Part shown: positions 33,520-45,620 of the stretch, in pieces
How the letters are laid out: each line of letters starts with the position of its first letter
How positions within the stretch are numbered: position 1 is the first letter of the stretch
From: Sisyra terminalis
Taxonomy: Eukaryota > Arthropoda > Insecta > Neuroptera > Sisyridae
Assembly: GCA_958496175.1 (NCBI GenBank)
Contig: OY292275.1
Coordinates: forward strand, 55,753,701 to 55,817,700
Reading direction: 5' to 3'
Length of the DNA stretch: 64,000 nt
Translations under genes and position numbers: made by a program
Notes under the pieces: model-generated
Seen by the model: only the letters and a program-made list of their open reading frames with translations
Told to the model about the DNA's origin: nothing
Database searches by the model: none

Positions 33520-33885
33520 TTGAGTTCGCGTTTATAGTGCTTTAATTTCTTTGGAAATAAATAATCACTTTCATACTTAACAATCACTTTTTTTATTACA
33601 CTTGTCAAGACAATTACTCAAATGACAATAATCACTTATAATCGAAATCACAATAAAATAATAATCGCTTTGTTGTAACGGAAGTTCAAAACTGAACTTC
33701 CATACTGAATAGTACTCTTGGCTTGAACTGAGCCCCTTATATACCCGCAACCCAACGTTCTCTTATGTTCCCTATGTTCTATCATTTACTAGACGTTTCT
33801 AGAATATTTTATATGTGCATTCGCATTGGTGGGAGAGAGAAAGAAGCCACAAAGCCGGCGTCCTTCGTCCTTTTCTGTTACAATA
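33520..33885 (-). promoter_or_regulatory. orphan promoter-like block (solo LTR or heat-shock-type promoter)
   Basis: Read on the minus strand: GAA triplets spaced about ten bases apart (AGAAC ATAGG GAAC ATAAG AGAAC, about 33785-33755), TTCTAGAAACGTCTAG (33805-33790; heat-shock-element-like), a TATA box in GGGTATATAAGGGG (33746-33733), an initiator-like TTCAGTATGG at about 33709-33700 some 30-35 bp downstream, and an untranslated-like leader with a GGAAGTTC/GAACTTCC hairpin at 33681-33702. No coding sequence follows. Element ends TGTATTGAG..CTGTTACA could be read as LTR ends, but no target duplication is seen. The promoter motifs are direct; heat responsiveness is inference. Confidence 0.4.
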
Positions 33886-33887
33886 TG

Positions 33888-34910
33888 TACCTCATCATTT
33901 ATCGATTGTACAGAAAAATGTTTTGATAGAATTTTTTAGGAAATTTAATGCTCTACAAAAAAGGTATTCTATATTTTTTCCGTTAGCCTCACCATTTGAA
34001 AGATTTAAAGGTTTTAATTTTATAACAAATTTCATTTTTATTTATGAATTTTATAACTTGACAATAAATGACTCTTATACAATGCGCAATAGAAATTTTT
34101 GTTGGAAATTAACTGCTCTATAAAAATGGTGTCTTATGTTTTGGCGATTAAATTAACCGTTCAAAAGATATTCATCATCAAACTTTCATGTGTACGGATT
34201 TTAAAAGTTTTTGATGAGATATTCGAAAAATTTCAATTTAATTTATAATTTTTGAGAAAATTTACACGAATTTTAGTTTTTATCAACTGAGAAACTTCAA
34301 AATATTCATAATAAAACTCAAATAATACTTATATTAATGACAAAAAAAGAAATTTATACGAAAATTATAAATTAGATTGAAATTATTCGAATATCTCATT
34401 AAAATCTTTTAAAATCTGTACACATGAAAGTTTGATGATAAATATCTTTTGAACGGTTAATTTAATCGCCAAAACATAAGACACCATTTTTATAGAGCAG
34501 TTAATTTCCAACAAAAATTTCTATTGCGCATTGTATAAGAGTCATTTATTGTCAAGTTATAAAATTCATAAATAAAAATGAAATTTATCTTAAAATTAAA
34601 ACCTTAATATCTTTCAAATGGTGAGGCTTACGGAAAAAATATAGAATACCTTTTTTGTAGAGCATTAAATTTCCTAAAAAATTCTCTCAAAAAACATTTT
34701 TCTGTACAATTGATAAATGATGAGGTATGAATTTTTTTCTATTGGACTGAGAAAAAAATACAAAACTGCGATGCGGAGGATCTTCCTATTAAAATTAAGA
34801 GCTCATAGTTGGTGAGAATTTTTTTAAGGTGTCTAGCAACCCATTTTTCCGCGTCACTTGTAAAAAAAAAATAATCGATTTTTTTGACCCACCCTATTCC
34901 ACACTTAATA
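33888..34910. mobile_element. foldback element, copy (d) of the family
   Basis: Arms of about 370 bp, TACCTCATCATTTATCGATT at 33888 against its mirror ending at 34727, centre near 34307, loop about 80 bp. Inner phrases include GCTCTACAAAAAAGGTATTC, CCTCACCATTTGAAAGAT and ACATAAGACACCATTTTTAT. If the outer TA is a target duplication, the arms begin CCTCATCATTTAT on both sides. To the right the family signature continues (AAATTAAGAGCTC, then ATCGATTTTTTTGACCCACC) to about 34910. Confidence 0.88.
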
Positions 34911-37900
34911 ATTTTTTTCGATTAAACATAAATTTACGAATTCAATTGCAAAAAAATCATTGAACCAATTGATCTCAAAAGCAATTCGAAAAAAAAAACC
35001 GAACAAAAATATCTTTTGAACGACGAATAAATGAATTGTTTTAAAAATTTCATTTTCTTCCATTCAATCTTTTAATGGCTCGATTCCAATACGAATTTTT
35101 TGCTCCATCGCAAAAAGTGGAAAAACAAAATAAAAGACTTTCTTTTTCGACATGTTCACAAAGAAATTCAGATGCTAGAAAAAGTAAATTTTAATGGATA
35201 TTATTAAAATTTCCAATATTTACAAAAAAGTGCTTTCAGCTCTATCCACGAGACGATGTTGGACGGGTTGGAGAGTACGGCACCATACCAACAGTAAAAA
35301 AAAAAAAAACTAAAGAAACAAAGTTGAAAGAAATCATTCAATTTGATTTAAATTGGTATTTTTGATTAAGAAAATTATTCGAGAACATTTTATTTTATAT
35401 TTCTTCCTCACAAAAACTCAAGAAAAAATCAAATAAAAAAAACGAAACAAAACGACACTCCTTTGATATTGCTCACTTTGACTTGCACAACTCTTTTTTT
35501 TTACGTTGAAAACTTATTAAAAGATTCATTTGAGAGAAGAAGAAGAAAAAATGTACGTATATGAGAACTTCGAATCTTTCTTTTCGTCCTTTTAAGAAAA
35601 TAAATGTTCAATTTAATTTGTATAGTGAATTTTTAATTAAATCTAAACGTTGATGAAATCAAAGATGTTTTTTTTTCAGTAAAAAAAGTCACAAATTTTC
35701 TAAAGTAAATCGAAGATTGGTTATTCACACGTTATATAGAATTAATCCTTTGAGTTCTATCGACACATCATGTCTGGAATTTTAGGTAGTACTCAAAGAC
35801 AAACGTGTTCATGCATTAAATATATCACTTGAGCATAAAGTGCCTTCCACCCTCCACTATTCCAACCAAATTCATACACCCCATCCCTTATTGTAGAACC
35901 AATAAAATCTTAAAATTTCCCAATTCGTTTGCTCGATTTTTCTATCGAACACACGTCATGATTAGCGGGGATAAACCATTCGATATTTTCCTGGAAAAGC
36001 CAAACGTCAAAGCCGATAGCAACGTATATTGATGGCCGCAACTTATTTATCAACTATTTATGAGCAGCTTCTTTTAGACTTGTCATGTTTGCAAAGTTCA
36101 GATTGGAATAACTTTTAAAAGATATATCAAATGAGAGCAACAAAGTTTACCTTTTTAAAATTTAATGATGTATTCAGAAAATTTTATGAGAAGCAACTCG
36201 TTTTGGTCGTAATAACATACAGTATTTATTTATTTTTTTTTAAAAAAAAGTTAAAAATTACTTGGAAATTATTTCACTTATAAAAACTTATTCATTTATC
36301 AAGTTTTTCCCTCAGACTTTGAACAATTTCAATAATTACAAGAAGTAAATTATGAGAACCGAGAAAAAAAAAATATAGGTTCTTATGATTCATAATATGT
36401 CCACAAACAATCTCCAAAAGTTGGGCAAATATAAATCAAAATAAAGAAATTATTCAAATTTTTACTTTTTTTTTTGAATTGATGAACATTTTTTTGGGAA
36501 AGACTCTTTCAATTTTGTTCATAGATGGATAAACGTTTTAAAAATTTATCAAGTCAAAGAAAATGATAATAGAAATCATGTAAAGCTTAAAAGACAATGA
36601 AACTTACGATAAATGATTGAGTTTTGAAGTCACTCAATATTTTCTTTACTTTTTATGATATGTTCCGACTTGTATTCCTCATAAATTCGTTAAATACTAA
36701 GGAGATCGACACCAAAAAACCTTTGAAAAAACCTACCAAGAAAAGAATTTTTAACACTGGTGACTGAGTATCCAAAAGGATGAAGTTTCTAATTACAACA
36801 TAAGGAATTTAGAAGTCAATAGTTTATGTGTTTCTTTGAAAGATGTAAAAAAATACCAATTTTTTATGGAAAAAATCTTCAAAAATAGTAATAATATAAA
36901 CTCAAAAGATAAAAGTTGTGGAGAATTGATTGCATTAAATCTAGTTTGGGCTATAAATTCCAAAATCAAAATGGGGTCTTAAGTTATTTTGTTAATATGT
37001 TATACTAACTATACTAATATCAGGCGATGCAATGACTTCTTGACTTTCTCTGAAGATAGTTATCGATCAAAAATTGATTGGTCGTAAAAAATAAACAATC
37101 TACGAATCACTAGTACCACCCTTGTATTAGTAGCAAGTTAAGAAAAGCTAAAGAAATCAGACACAAAAACGGTTGCAAATTGATCCTAATAATTTCATAA
37201 CAATTATTATAAAATTACATTTTAAAGGACCCTAGTCACTAACGAAGGATATAAAAAAAAAATCTTTGATTCCTATTAATCCTTGAGTCGCTAAAAATCT
37301 TAGTACTATTAAGCGCTGATTTTTTCAATCGCCATTTACGCCTATAAGTACAAAACTTGGTCTCTTAAAAAAAACCAACAAGCAAAAGATTCCAACTATA
37401 AGAACTGTTATAAGAACTATATTCCATTATAAGAACTGTTTATTTTGAAAGTGGTCTAAGCTAATTTCAAAGACAGTTTATACGACAACTTCCGATTTGC
37501 TGATAGACCAGATTATGCTGATATTTGTACTAATAAATTTGTACAAATCAATGATACGATATTCGTTTTTCTCCACACATTAGTTGTAACTTCTTTCATT
37601 GTGAAATTTATGTATTATTGGTGAAAAAAGTAGTTACATGAACTATTTTTAAAATGAACTTAGGCCACTTTTAAAATAAGCGGCTCAAATGTATATGCAG
37701 ACGCATATTAAGAATCTCATAAATGAAGAAAAGAACAAAAAATCCATCTTTCAAGAACTATTCATGAATGCTAGACTTATAAATAGAAAAAACGCGGAAT
37801 AATAATTGCGGTTCATCGTTCATAAAGCTAGAAAAACTGGAAAAAAGGACCTGCTTTTGTTTGAAGAAAAAATGGAAGATTAAGAATAATAATGAAAGAT

Positions 37901-38349
37901 CCCCAGATGATGAACCCCACACGATGGTTTGGCCGTTGATTAGGGAAGAAGTTGACTGGGTACTTATCAAGATTCATAAAGTACACAAGTGCTCTCATGC
38001 GCCACGTGACGTATCCAGAAGAAATTCGTACATATCCTCAGACTGATTCAAACTTCAAAATTCTTCGTATGACGTCATTTTTTTTTCTAATGGGGCAACC
38101 TGTGTAATTTATAAACCTTGGGTACTTATTTCTTGAAGCCATACATCTAGCACAGAACAAGGAAACATGAAAGATAATAGCAATACGGGTGGAAGGACGA
38201 AAAGAGAATTTCTAAAGTAGGATATTTTTTGTTTAGAATTTGGAGTTGATGAATTAAAAACCATGAAAATCGGTTCTACAGCAAACAATTTTTGATGAAG
38301 TTTTGTCACCATATAAAAAATTTTAATCCTTCAAAATATACTTATATGT
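34911..38349. other. AT-rich sequence, no gene recognised
   Basis: No coding similarity seen. A TGACGTCA octamer lies at about 38070 and GCGCCACGTGACG at about 37999. Short repeats of TTATAAGAACTGTT occur near 37395-37440. Confidence 0.35.
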
Positions 38350-38760
38350 GTGTTATAGAAAGCTTAAAACTTTATATGACCGAAACTTAATTTCTCGCAA
38401 ATATCGGGGGAAAAAAACCAAACCGGAATCATAAGTACAAAATTCTAAGACCACTGCATTTGATATATGCGTCTGGTTTGAAATCTTGGACTATCAAGCG
38501 GAAGAGAACCAGAGGGTCATAATTGGATAGAAAACTTCAAATTTAAATTCGAAAATCAATAAATTGTTGGGAATAACCCAATCCAGTAGGAATCAGAGAT
38601 ATAAAGTTTTAGAAATGCGGATACTGATAAAGCGTCAGATATTTACTAGTAGAGTTCAAAATCTTGGACTATCAAATTATTGGGTAGGAAGAGTAGACCA
38701 CGAAGAAAAATAAACAGGAGAACGAACGAGATAGGCAACTTATTAGGACTAGTGTCATCA
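38350..38760 (+). pseudogene. RTE-like LINE C-terminal fossil
   Basis: Reads LKTLYDRNLISRKYRG near 38360-38410, KYKILRPLHLIYASG at about 38431-38475, SWTIKREENQRV near 38485-38515, then LLGITQ and RRPRRKINRR-like pieces in shifted frames to about 38730. Insect LINE ORF2 C-termini read ...LSRKTK..LYKTLIRPV..YASE.WT.TKREEN, in that order, so the parallel is fair. Too decayed for clade assignment. Confidence 0.5.
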
Positions 38761-40848
38761 AAATTCGAACAGACTTAGTTATTTTTTCGGCCACTAATAG
38801 TGCATTGTTGCGGAAAATTTTGACATACTGAATTACTATTGATTGTTCGTTTTTTTTAATGTTATTCAAACTAAAATCAAAGCTGTCAACACTCAACATT
38901 AATTCTCCTCATGTGTTTCAATATAACATCGATTTATTTTTTAATTATTGTTTGATTCTACTTGTGTTCAGAAAACAATTTTCCTTTACCTATGAAACTA
39001 TTAATCTCTTGTGAATCATAAGAAAATGTTCTTAACATCTTTTAATACTTGATATAGCACGGATACTAGAACCCTTTGCATTATGCCCTTATTTCGTGAA
39101 CGATTTTGCAATACAGCGTTCGTTTTCGTCATTTATACTTCGGAAGGTAAACTTAGTAAACCAAGAGATACACCATATTCAGTCAACAGAAAAAAAAACA
39201 ACCATAATAGAATCATTGCTAACCTTCTTCTCTAAGAAAATCTTTTTCACAAATCAGCACACTTCCTCAAGGCCGACAGAAAAATCCAGATTGCCCTATA
39301 TTCCAGGTTGAAGATTCCTCAGCAAAATCCGGTTGAAACTCGTTTTAGAAAACCATTCTGATTACAGCACCTTCGGTATTTGTGAAAAGAGAATCCCACG
39401 ATCAAAATTTGGCACCTAAATTTTTGAAGTACCTGAAAAAGAAAAAAACAAATTTAAAATATAATAGTATACTTAGTAAATTAACTTTTCAAAATTAGCA
39501 AATAACAAAGCTAATAAATCAAAATTTTCAATAAATATCATCAGATTCAAAATCATTGTAGTGCACTTAATAGTACCTACATTCACCGAATACTTATTAG
39601 TTGGAAAAATAAAATATGATTTTTTTCAATTTAAAGCATAGTAATTTTTTAAAAACTTTTGTCTTCACCTCTACCTAATCCGCAAGACTACTATGGTTAA
39701 GAATCACTGATGTAATGGTTATAGTTACCATTCTAAAGGTCTAAATTAAAAATTTATAAGTTCTGGAAAGTCAATGGAGTTCAAAGTCCTCAAAGACCAT
39801 TGTACTAATAATATAGCGACTATAGGAAAGCTTTGAGAAAAAAATTATTCCACAAATTTCCAATACTTTAATTCCTATTTAGTTTTTCACTAATATTTTA
39901 AAATCGATTTAAAGAAACATGTGACCAACAAATCATTGGGAAGTTTTTAGTTCATTTTGTATGTTCAGTTAATAGCATCATCCCTCATATTTGTGTGTAT
40001 CTATGCGTTGGGAAAGCTCACCATCCACCATCCAAATGTGTCATCGAGGTTGACTACAAAATGAGTTATTATTCGTGAAGAGGAGGTTGTGTCGATAAAC
40101 CACCCATAACTCAATAACAGAGTAAAATATTATTCACTATTATTGAATATTGATCCTGTTCGAGCTCATCATTTATTGCCAAGTTTACTTTACAAGCATT
40201 TTTTTTTTTCCACTGACTGTTGTTGTTCAACACTCATAAATTCACGCGATTTGATTCGATTACGTTTTCGATTTTTCCCCGTTTTCCTTTCTGAATTTTT
40301 GCCTAAGCTCGATATAATTGTTTAGTTTGCGAGTCAAACATGGTTATTTAACTAAACGAAAATGCGGTCGTGAATGGCACAGAGCCGCAGCTGACGCTGG
40401 ATGGAGCTTTGGAGCTTTTCGTTCGCTACAATTGTTTGTGTGGATGTAGGTCAGCTTTTAGAATGGAAACAATTAAGAACAAGCGCAAAACAAACTGATT
40501 CAATTACACATACATATACACACTCTTGTGCGAACTAAGTTTCCCATAGTTAAGCTCATTAAATTCACATCTTACCAATATGGAGGCGAGATGCAAAATA
40601 TGACAGTGAAATATATATGTAAGTAAAGCACACTTCTTTGTGTCCAAGAAATTTGACAAGTTTTCAATTTGCGGTTGGTGCAGCGACCAACACTAGTTTT
40701 TGCTGCTGGTTATAAAATTGGGTGGAACTTTTTTCACAATCCACTTATAACTGGTGTGCCATTTCAGGCACTACCGGAAGAGGCAATGGCAGTGGATTTG
40801 AAAAATCTTTTTAACTATACCAAAGAAGTATAACATTTCACGCGCGTA
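38761..40848. other. mostly AT-rich sequence with a GC-richer stretch at 40330-40560
   Basis: The stretch with GGCACAGAGCCGCAGCTGACG near 40377 is compositionally distinct and may be a conserved non-coding element. No gene recognised. Confidence 0.35.
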
Positions 40849-41495
40849 CATACCGAGGTGTGAAAATTATTAGACTCAAAAGAAGATTTTTACTTTCTTC
40901 CAACAATGTATCGCCCAAACTGTAAAACATTCAACATCAGTTATGGTTTGGAGCTGCATGTCAGCAAAGGGTATCGGTAGGATATACATTGTGGAAGGTA
41001 CTATGAACCAAGACCAATGTATATAAGTCTTGGAAACTAGGGTACTTCCTCAAACTAAAGAGCGGTTTCCGGAAGAAAATTTTATCTTTATGCAGGATGG
41101 AGCTCCTTGCCATAAAACCAAAAAAATTATGGATTTCCTCAAAAAATTTTAACATTAATGTGCCGTCTTGGCCAGGAAATAGTCCTGATGCTAATCCCAT
41201 AGAAAATTTTTGGGTCATTATGAGGAAAAAAAACTAAAAAAAATAAAGTATTACAATACGGGTGGATCTGATTAACGAATTCATTAAGATTAGGCATAAT
41301 AATAAAATATACATGAAAAAAATAGTAATGAGCATGCCAGGATGAGACAAGCAAATTATGAACAATAAAGGGTACCACACAAAACATTAGATGAGTGCAA
41401 TTAATGTAGTTTTTAAATTTATGACATTAAAAAACAAAAATTTTTTTTTTTCTTTTGAGTTGTCTTAAGTCTAATAATTTTCACACCTCTGTAAG
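40849..41495 (+). mobile_element. Tc1-like transposon, internally deleted, TA target site
   Basis: Terminal inverted repeats: CATACCGAGGTGTGAAAATT followed by ATTAGACT on the left, and on the right its complement from CTTACAGAGGTGTGAAAATT. Both ends are flanked by TA (40847-40848 and 41496-41497), the Tc1/mariner target duplication. At 647 bp the element is far shorter than a full Tc1 (about 1.6 kb); the N-terminal DNA-binding part and first Asp region are deleted. Confidence 0.92.
40903..41380 (+). pseudogene. Tc1-like transposase, C-terminal half
   Basis: Reads TVKHSTSVMVWSCMSAKGIG, IYIVEGTMNQDQC, a TAA, VLETRVLP, FIFMQDGAPCHKTKKI (second catalytic Asp present), a frameshift in an A/T run near 41147, then VPSWPGNSPDANPIENFW with the third catalytic Glu, then remnants of the C-terminal SMP..NKGYHTK motif. 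Stops and a shift make it inactive. In Tc1 elements these motifs form the second half of the DDE domain. Confidence 0.9.
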
Positions 41496-41589
41496 TACTC
41501 ACTCCGTTTTGTTTTATATAATTTGTGTTGTTTTTCAATCTGATCCAGAACAATAAGCCAATCTATTGAACGTATGGACGGGACGACAG

Positions 41590-42652
41590 GACACTCCAAT
41601 CGGGATACTTTCTACGTTACTGCATATAGGGTTGCTCCAGTAATAGACGTTTCAGTCTAACAGTCTTATTATCCTATAGGTTCATAGCCTTGTAGCTTGG
41701 ATAATCATCTAAGCATCCAAGGTATTTGGCGCTGAACCTAAATGCTTCTTCCTTAATAGTTGTAATCCTTAAATCTTATGGATGTCAAAGTTCGTGATAT
41801 ATCACAAAGCATCAGTGATGAATCGCAGTGTTTTAGACTAAAACTTCTGCATTATTTCAATATTAGAGCTGCTTACAGTTCCCCAAAATTGTATTTCATA
41901 CGTCCAGATTGGTTTTAAAAAGGCTTTATAGATCATTAACTTACTTTCCAGGAACAGGTGCAATCCGCGCCTCAATAGCCACTATAGCTTTTAGCTTATG
42001 TCCCAATTCGCGCTTTTTAGTGATATATTTGCGCCATCATTCGATCCAAAAGAATTTCGAAATACTTATGAGGTATTGTGGGTTATTAATGAAAAATAAA
42101 GACAAGTATATCTTTTTGTTACCAACATGTCTGCATTAATTTTTATTTTCCATCGGTGAAACTATTTCTGAAGAATATTTAAGACATTTTGTATTTTTTT
42201 TTCTGTGGCAACTGTGGGGCAATGGTCGCTTGCTAGGACCGCCGTGTCATCGGCAATGGTAGCCATTGTGGAGTCATTTACGATTGGTATGTCCACCGTG
42301 TATATTAAGTATAGGACCGGTCCAAGCATTCTACCCTGTGGAACCCCTAATGTTATTTGGATAGTAGTTAATTCTGCCTATTTAAATTTAATGAAGAATT
42401 TTCGATTTCTTAGGTACCTACGTTACAATGACCTTGGTGATTGTAGCAGACAACACTCTTTCGAGTTTTGAAATTGAGTCCCTGGTGCCACACTTTGTTG
42501 AAGACTTGACATATGTCGAAGAAGACAGCAGAGCAATATTTTTTTTGCCAAGTGTTTATTATTGTTTGAGGTACTCCATGTACTTGCTCTATGATTGCGT
42601 GTCTAAGCCCAAACTGATGGGATGGGATTATGTTTTCCTCTTCCAGTATTAG
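41590..42652 (-). pseudogene. Jockey-clade reverse transcriptase on the minus strand
   Basis: From 42652 downwards: ILEEENIIPSHQFGLRHAII, KYCSAVFFDICQVFNKVWH (motif A, Ala to Val), a scrambled part, then GVPQGRMLGPVLYLIYTVDI at about 42350-42291, ATIADDTAVL with the catalytic pair at 42246-42257, then MIYKAFLKPIWTYEIQFWGT, SSSNIEIMQKF, DALWYITNFDI and a decayed RLDDYPSYKAMNL tail near 41720. Several stops and shifts. All plus-strand open frames in 41909-42652 are shadows of it. Its 5' side is cut by the foldback element starting at about 42653. Confidence 0.88.
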
Positions 42653-43210
42653 ACTAGGCCAAAAAAATCGACTATTTTTTTTTTTTGAAAAGTATATTAA
42701 AAATATTGTTCGAGGTGATAAAAAAAATATCGGGAAGGTTTGAGCCCTTAATAAATATTAAGAGGTCTATCATCTTTAATTTAGATTTTTTATTTGTGGT
42801 TTCATTTTTGCGTCAATGCTGCCAAACTATAAAGGTAAAAAAAACTATTTGCATATATATTTATAGAAAATTAAATTCCCTACAAAAAATGTATCTTTGA
42901 AAATTTTTGCCAGACACGCCGTTTCTGAATAATCAAGCTTTAAACATTGATATAGTTTTTAGATTAATCTTCTTTATTTTGGAATTTTGTAACTATCGAA
43001 AAAATAAATATACAAAAATGAACAATATAGATTCCTAAAGGGAATTTAATGTTCTACAAAAAAGGCCTCTTAACGTTTTTACATAAAATCACTTTTTCAA
43101 AAGTTAGTCACAATTAAAGTTGAATAAAATATTATTATGCGTTTTAATAGGAGTCGTTCGAATAGCTTCGATAAACTAGGTAGAAGGCTTATTGGTCGAT
43201 GGGATTGTAC
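42653..43210. mobile_element. foldback element, copy (e) of the family, degraded
   Basis: Begins TAGACTAGGCCAAAAAAATC and carries AAAATATTGTTCGAGGTGAT, TTTGAGCCCTTAATAAATATT and TTAAGAGG (about 42743-42765), then CCCTACAAAAAATGTATC at 42875 and its partner TTCTACAAAAAAGGCCTC at 43053. Right boundary uncertain. It abuts the minus-strand Jockey pseudogene. Confidence 0.65.
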
Positions 43211-43311
43211 GTCATTTTTAGGTTTTCCACTTTCGGTTAACAATATTTAGATATAAAAAATATAAGTCAAGTTGTAGAGTGTAAACCTGGAGAGTTTCTT
43301 AAAAATTTGAT

Positions 43312-43610
43312 AAATTGTTTAAATAAGAGAAAAATTCAGGTTGTTTAAGATCTTTAATTTTTTAATATTTTATTATTTCAAAAAAGCAACGTTTCGTTAC
43401 GTAATCGTAACTTCCTCAGGCTTCTTGATTTACAAAATTTAATATTTTTAATTTAATTCAATAAATAAAATTAAAAATATTAAATTTTGTAAATCAAGAA
43501 GCCTGAGGAAGTTACGATTACGTAACGAAACGTTGCTTTTTTGAAATAATAAAATATTAAAAAATTAAAGATCTTAAACAACCTGAATTTTTCTCTTATT
43601 TAAACAATTT
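43312..43610. mobile_element. near-perfect 299-bp palindrome with hammerhead-like core motif
   Basis: Arms of about 140 bp, centre 43461, loop about 12-16 bp. GCCTGAGGAAGTTACG..CGTAACGAAACGTTGC occupies 43501-43536, with its complement at 43386-43421. Arm identity is almost complete. Flanks show no clear TSD. Confidence 0.9.
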
Positions 43611-43887
43611 TAAAGCTGAGATCTGATTTTTATCAAATTTGATAAAGTTTAAAAAAAACGACGTCAAAATTGTATCAGTAATGTTAATTATTTTTTTTCC
43701 TTCAAGAATAAATCAGCCGGAAGTCGAATGCGACAGAGTTTCATATATCAATTTCTCACGTGATGTTCATTCGTTGAACTTCGATGCTTTTTGTGTTTAT
43801 TTATTCGAAAATGTTGGTGAGAATGTCACAAATGTTTACGGCAAATCGCGCCTCAACACGAAATAAGAAGTCGGATCCGATCTTACT

Positions 43888-43889
<2 letters not shown>

Positions 43890-43927
<38 letters not shown>
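43890..43927. repeat. (TA)n microsatellite
   Basis: About 15 TA units followed by GTATATAT. Confidence 0.9.
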
Positions 43928-43979
43928 TGTCAACGTTATCTAAAAGAATTTACATTCAATTCGAGGGAATGATTGATGA

Positions 43980-44960
43980 TTTGAGTTTCTCCCATTTGCA
44001 TGAATGCAATTTGACAATGCATTTTATTTTGCCATGAAAGCACAACTCGCTTCGCGGAAAAAATGGCAAATGCATTAGATGCTAGACCAGCAAAAGTGCA
44101 TACACACCGTACCGTATTCTGCGTTTCAAATTTGAATTACTGATCCCTCGTTGTATTTATCTTTCTCATCTGAAGCGAAAATATTGAAGACAATGAAATA
44201 CGGGTGTGCATGTTCTCCACATTGCAGATGAATGCACGAGTATCTCTATATATGAGTGCTTAGTGTTGTCTCTAAGACTTTCGCAAAAACAGTAGGTAGG
44301 TACTTATGTTTGTACTTTATCCTGCAACAAACATGCACTTGACTGATGAATTTCGTGGCTTTTTCTTTCAATGCACTCTCAAAACATTGAAGACAATTTC
44401 TTTGACCCATAATTAATGACCAAACAATTTTCCTTTGAATCAAGCACGGAACCGATTCACAATAAATTCTTTACCTCGGAAATTCAATTAATTCAAAATA
44501 TATATAATCTAAAGCAGAAAACAGAAACCGGGAACTCAAATGCAATGCAAATGAAACACCCAAATCAAACCAATCGTCACTTGTCTGTTCATCATAACAA
44601 TAAAGGGTCAAATGAGGCCTCTGTCGAGTGAAAAGCCAATGAAGGGAACATATTTCTGCAAAGATACGCATTGTTCGCACTGCAAACTTTATGGAATTCA
44701 AATCGAAATTTGATGATTGAAATTATTTGAGAATTAGAAGGAAATCGGGAGCTATTAAATTCACACCTGATGTGTCAATTCCTTTCATGTTTTCAGATAT
44801 ATTAATGTCGGAACCGGTAAAATTGAAATTGTGAATTAACGGGAATTTTCCAATCGATGTCTTCATGTGTTTTGGACGTTTGTATTGAACAATCGTCAAT
44901 GGGGAGGTGTTTCTAGCGCTCCAGATTCGAGCCCAGTCTTTTATTTATTGATTTCTGGAA
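43980..44960. other. less AT-rich single-copy block, possible regulatory DNA
   Basis: Contains octamer-like CATTTGCAT and AATGCAAAT-type motifs (about 43995, 44068, 44540), GAATGCACGAGT and CAATGCACTC phrases, and no convincing exon. A 71-codon plus frame at 44416-44631 is unassigned. Confidence 0.25.
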
Positions 44961-45620
44961 ACATTTCACGCTGTTTGTGAAAACTTTTTGTTGCAAACAA
45001 AAATAACTGTTTATAACAAATTTGTGAGAGAAATAGCACATAATTCACGATAAGTTGCATTTAGTGAATCTTCCATTCTTAAATCAGTTTTCCTATGAAA
45101 ACTCAGATTTATTTATATAAAATAATTCCTCATCTCCTGGAAAAAAATTAGGATGTTTCTTGCTGACCAAGTTTTGCTTAGTAAATCACAAACTTAAAAT
45201 TTTAAATTTTAAAAAACTAAAATTAAGTAAATAAATGAAATATTTAAAAAAATAATGAAAATTAATAGTACGATATTTATAAATATCAGAAATAATAAAA
45301 TTTTGGAGTTTCGTAAGGTAAAGTCACCAAATTTCGCCCCCTTAGGTATCATTTTTCTAAATAACGCCACCTAGTTTTTATAATTTGAATTTAAAGTCAG
45401 TTAAGTTAAACAATCATTTCAAATGTTTAGCGGTGAAATGTTGGGTCTGTGTCAATAAATTTAAAAAAATAAAAAACTTGTCAGGGTAAGTTTTTGATTG
45501 AAATACTATCGATAAGGTTTAAATGGTGATGTTCTTGAATTATTTAAACGAAATTTTGCCAAAATTTGATGTTATCGATTAAAATTAAATCGATTAACAT
45601 ACGAAATATATTTATATATT

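Noticed and set aside
41909..42652. Three plus-strand frames of 74-88 codons
   Set aside because: Antisense to a clear Jockey reverse transcriptase on the minus strand.
43386..43536. A functional hammerhead ribozyme
   Set aside because: The core boxes are present but an extra base precedes stem II and no proper stem III with cleavage-site uridine is seen; reported only as hammerhead-like.
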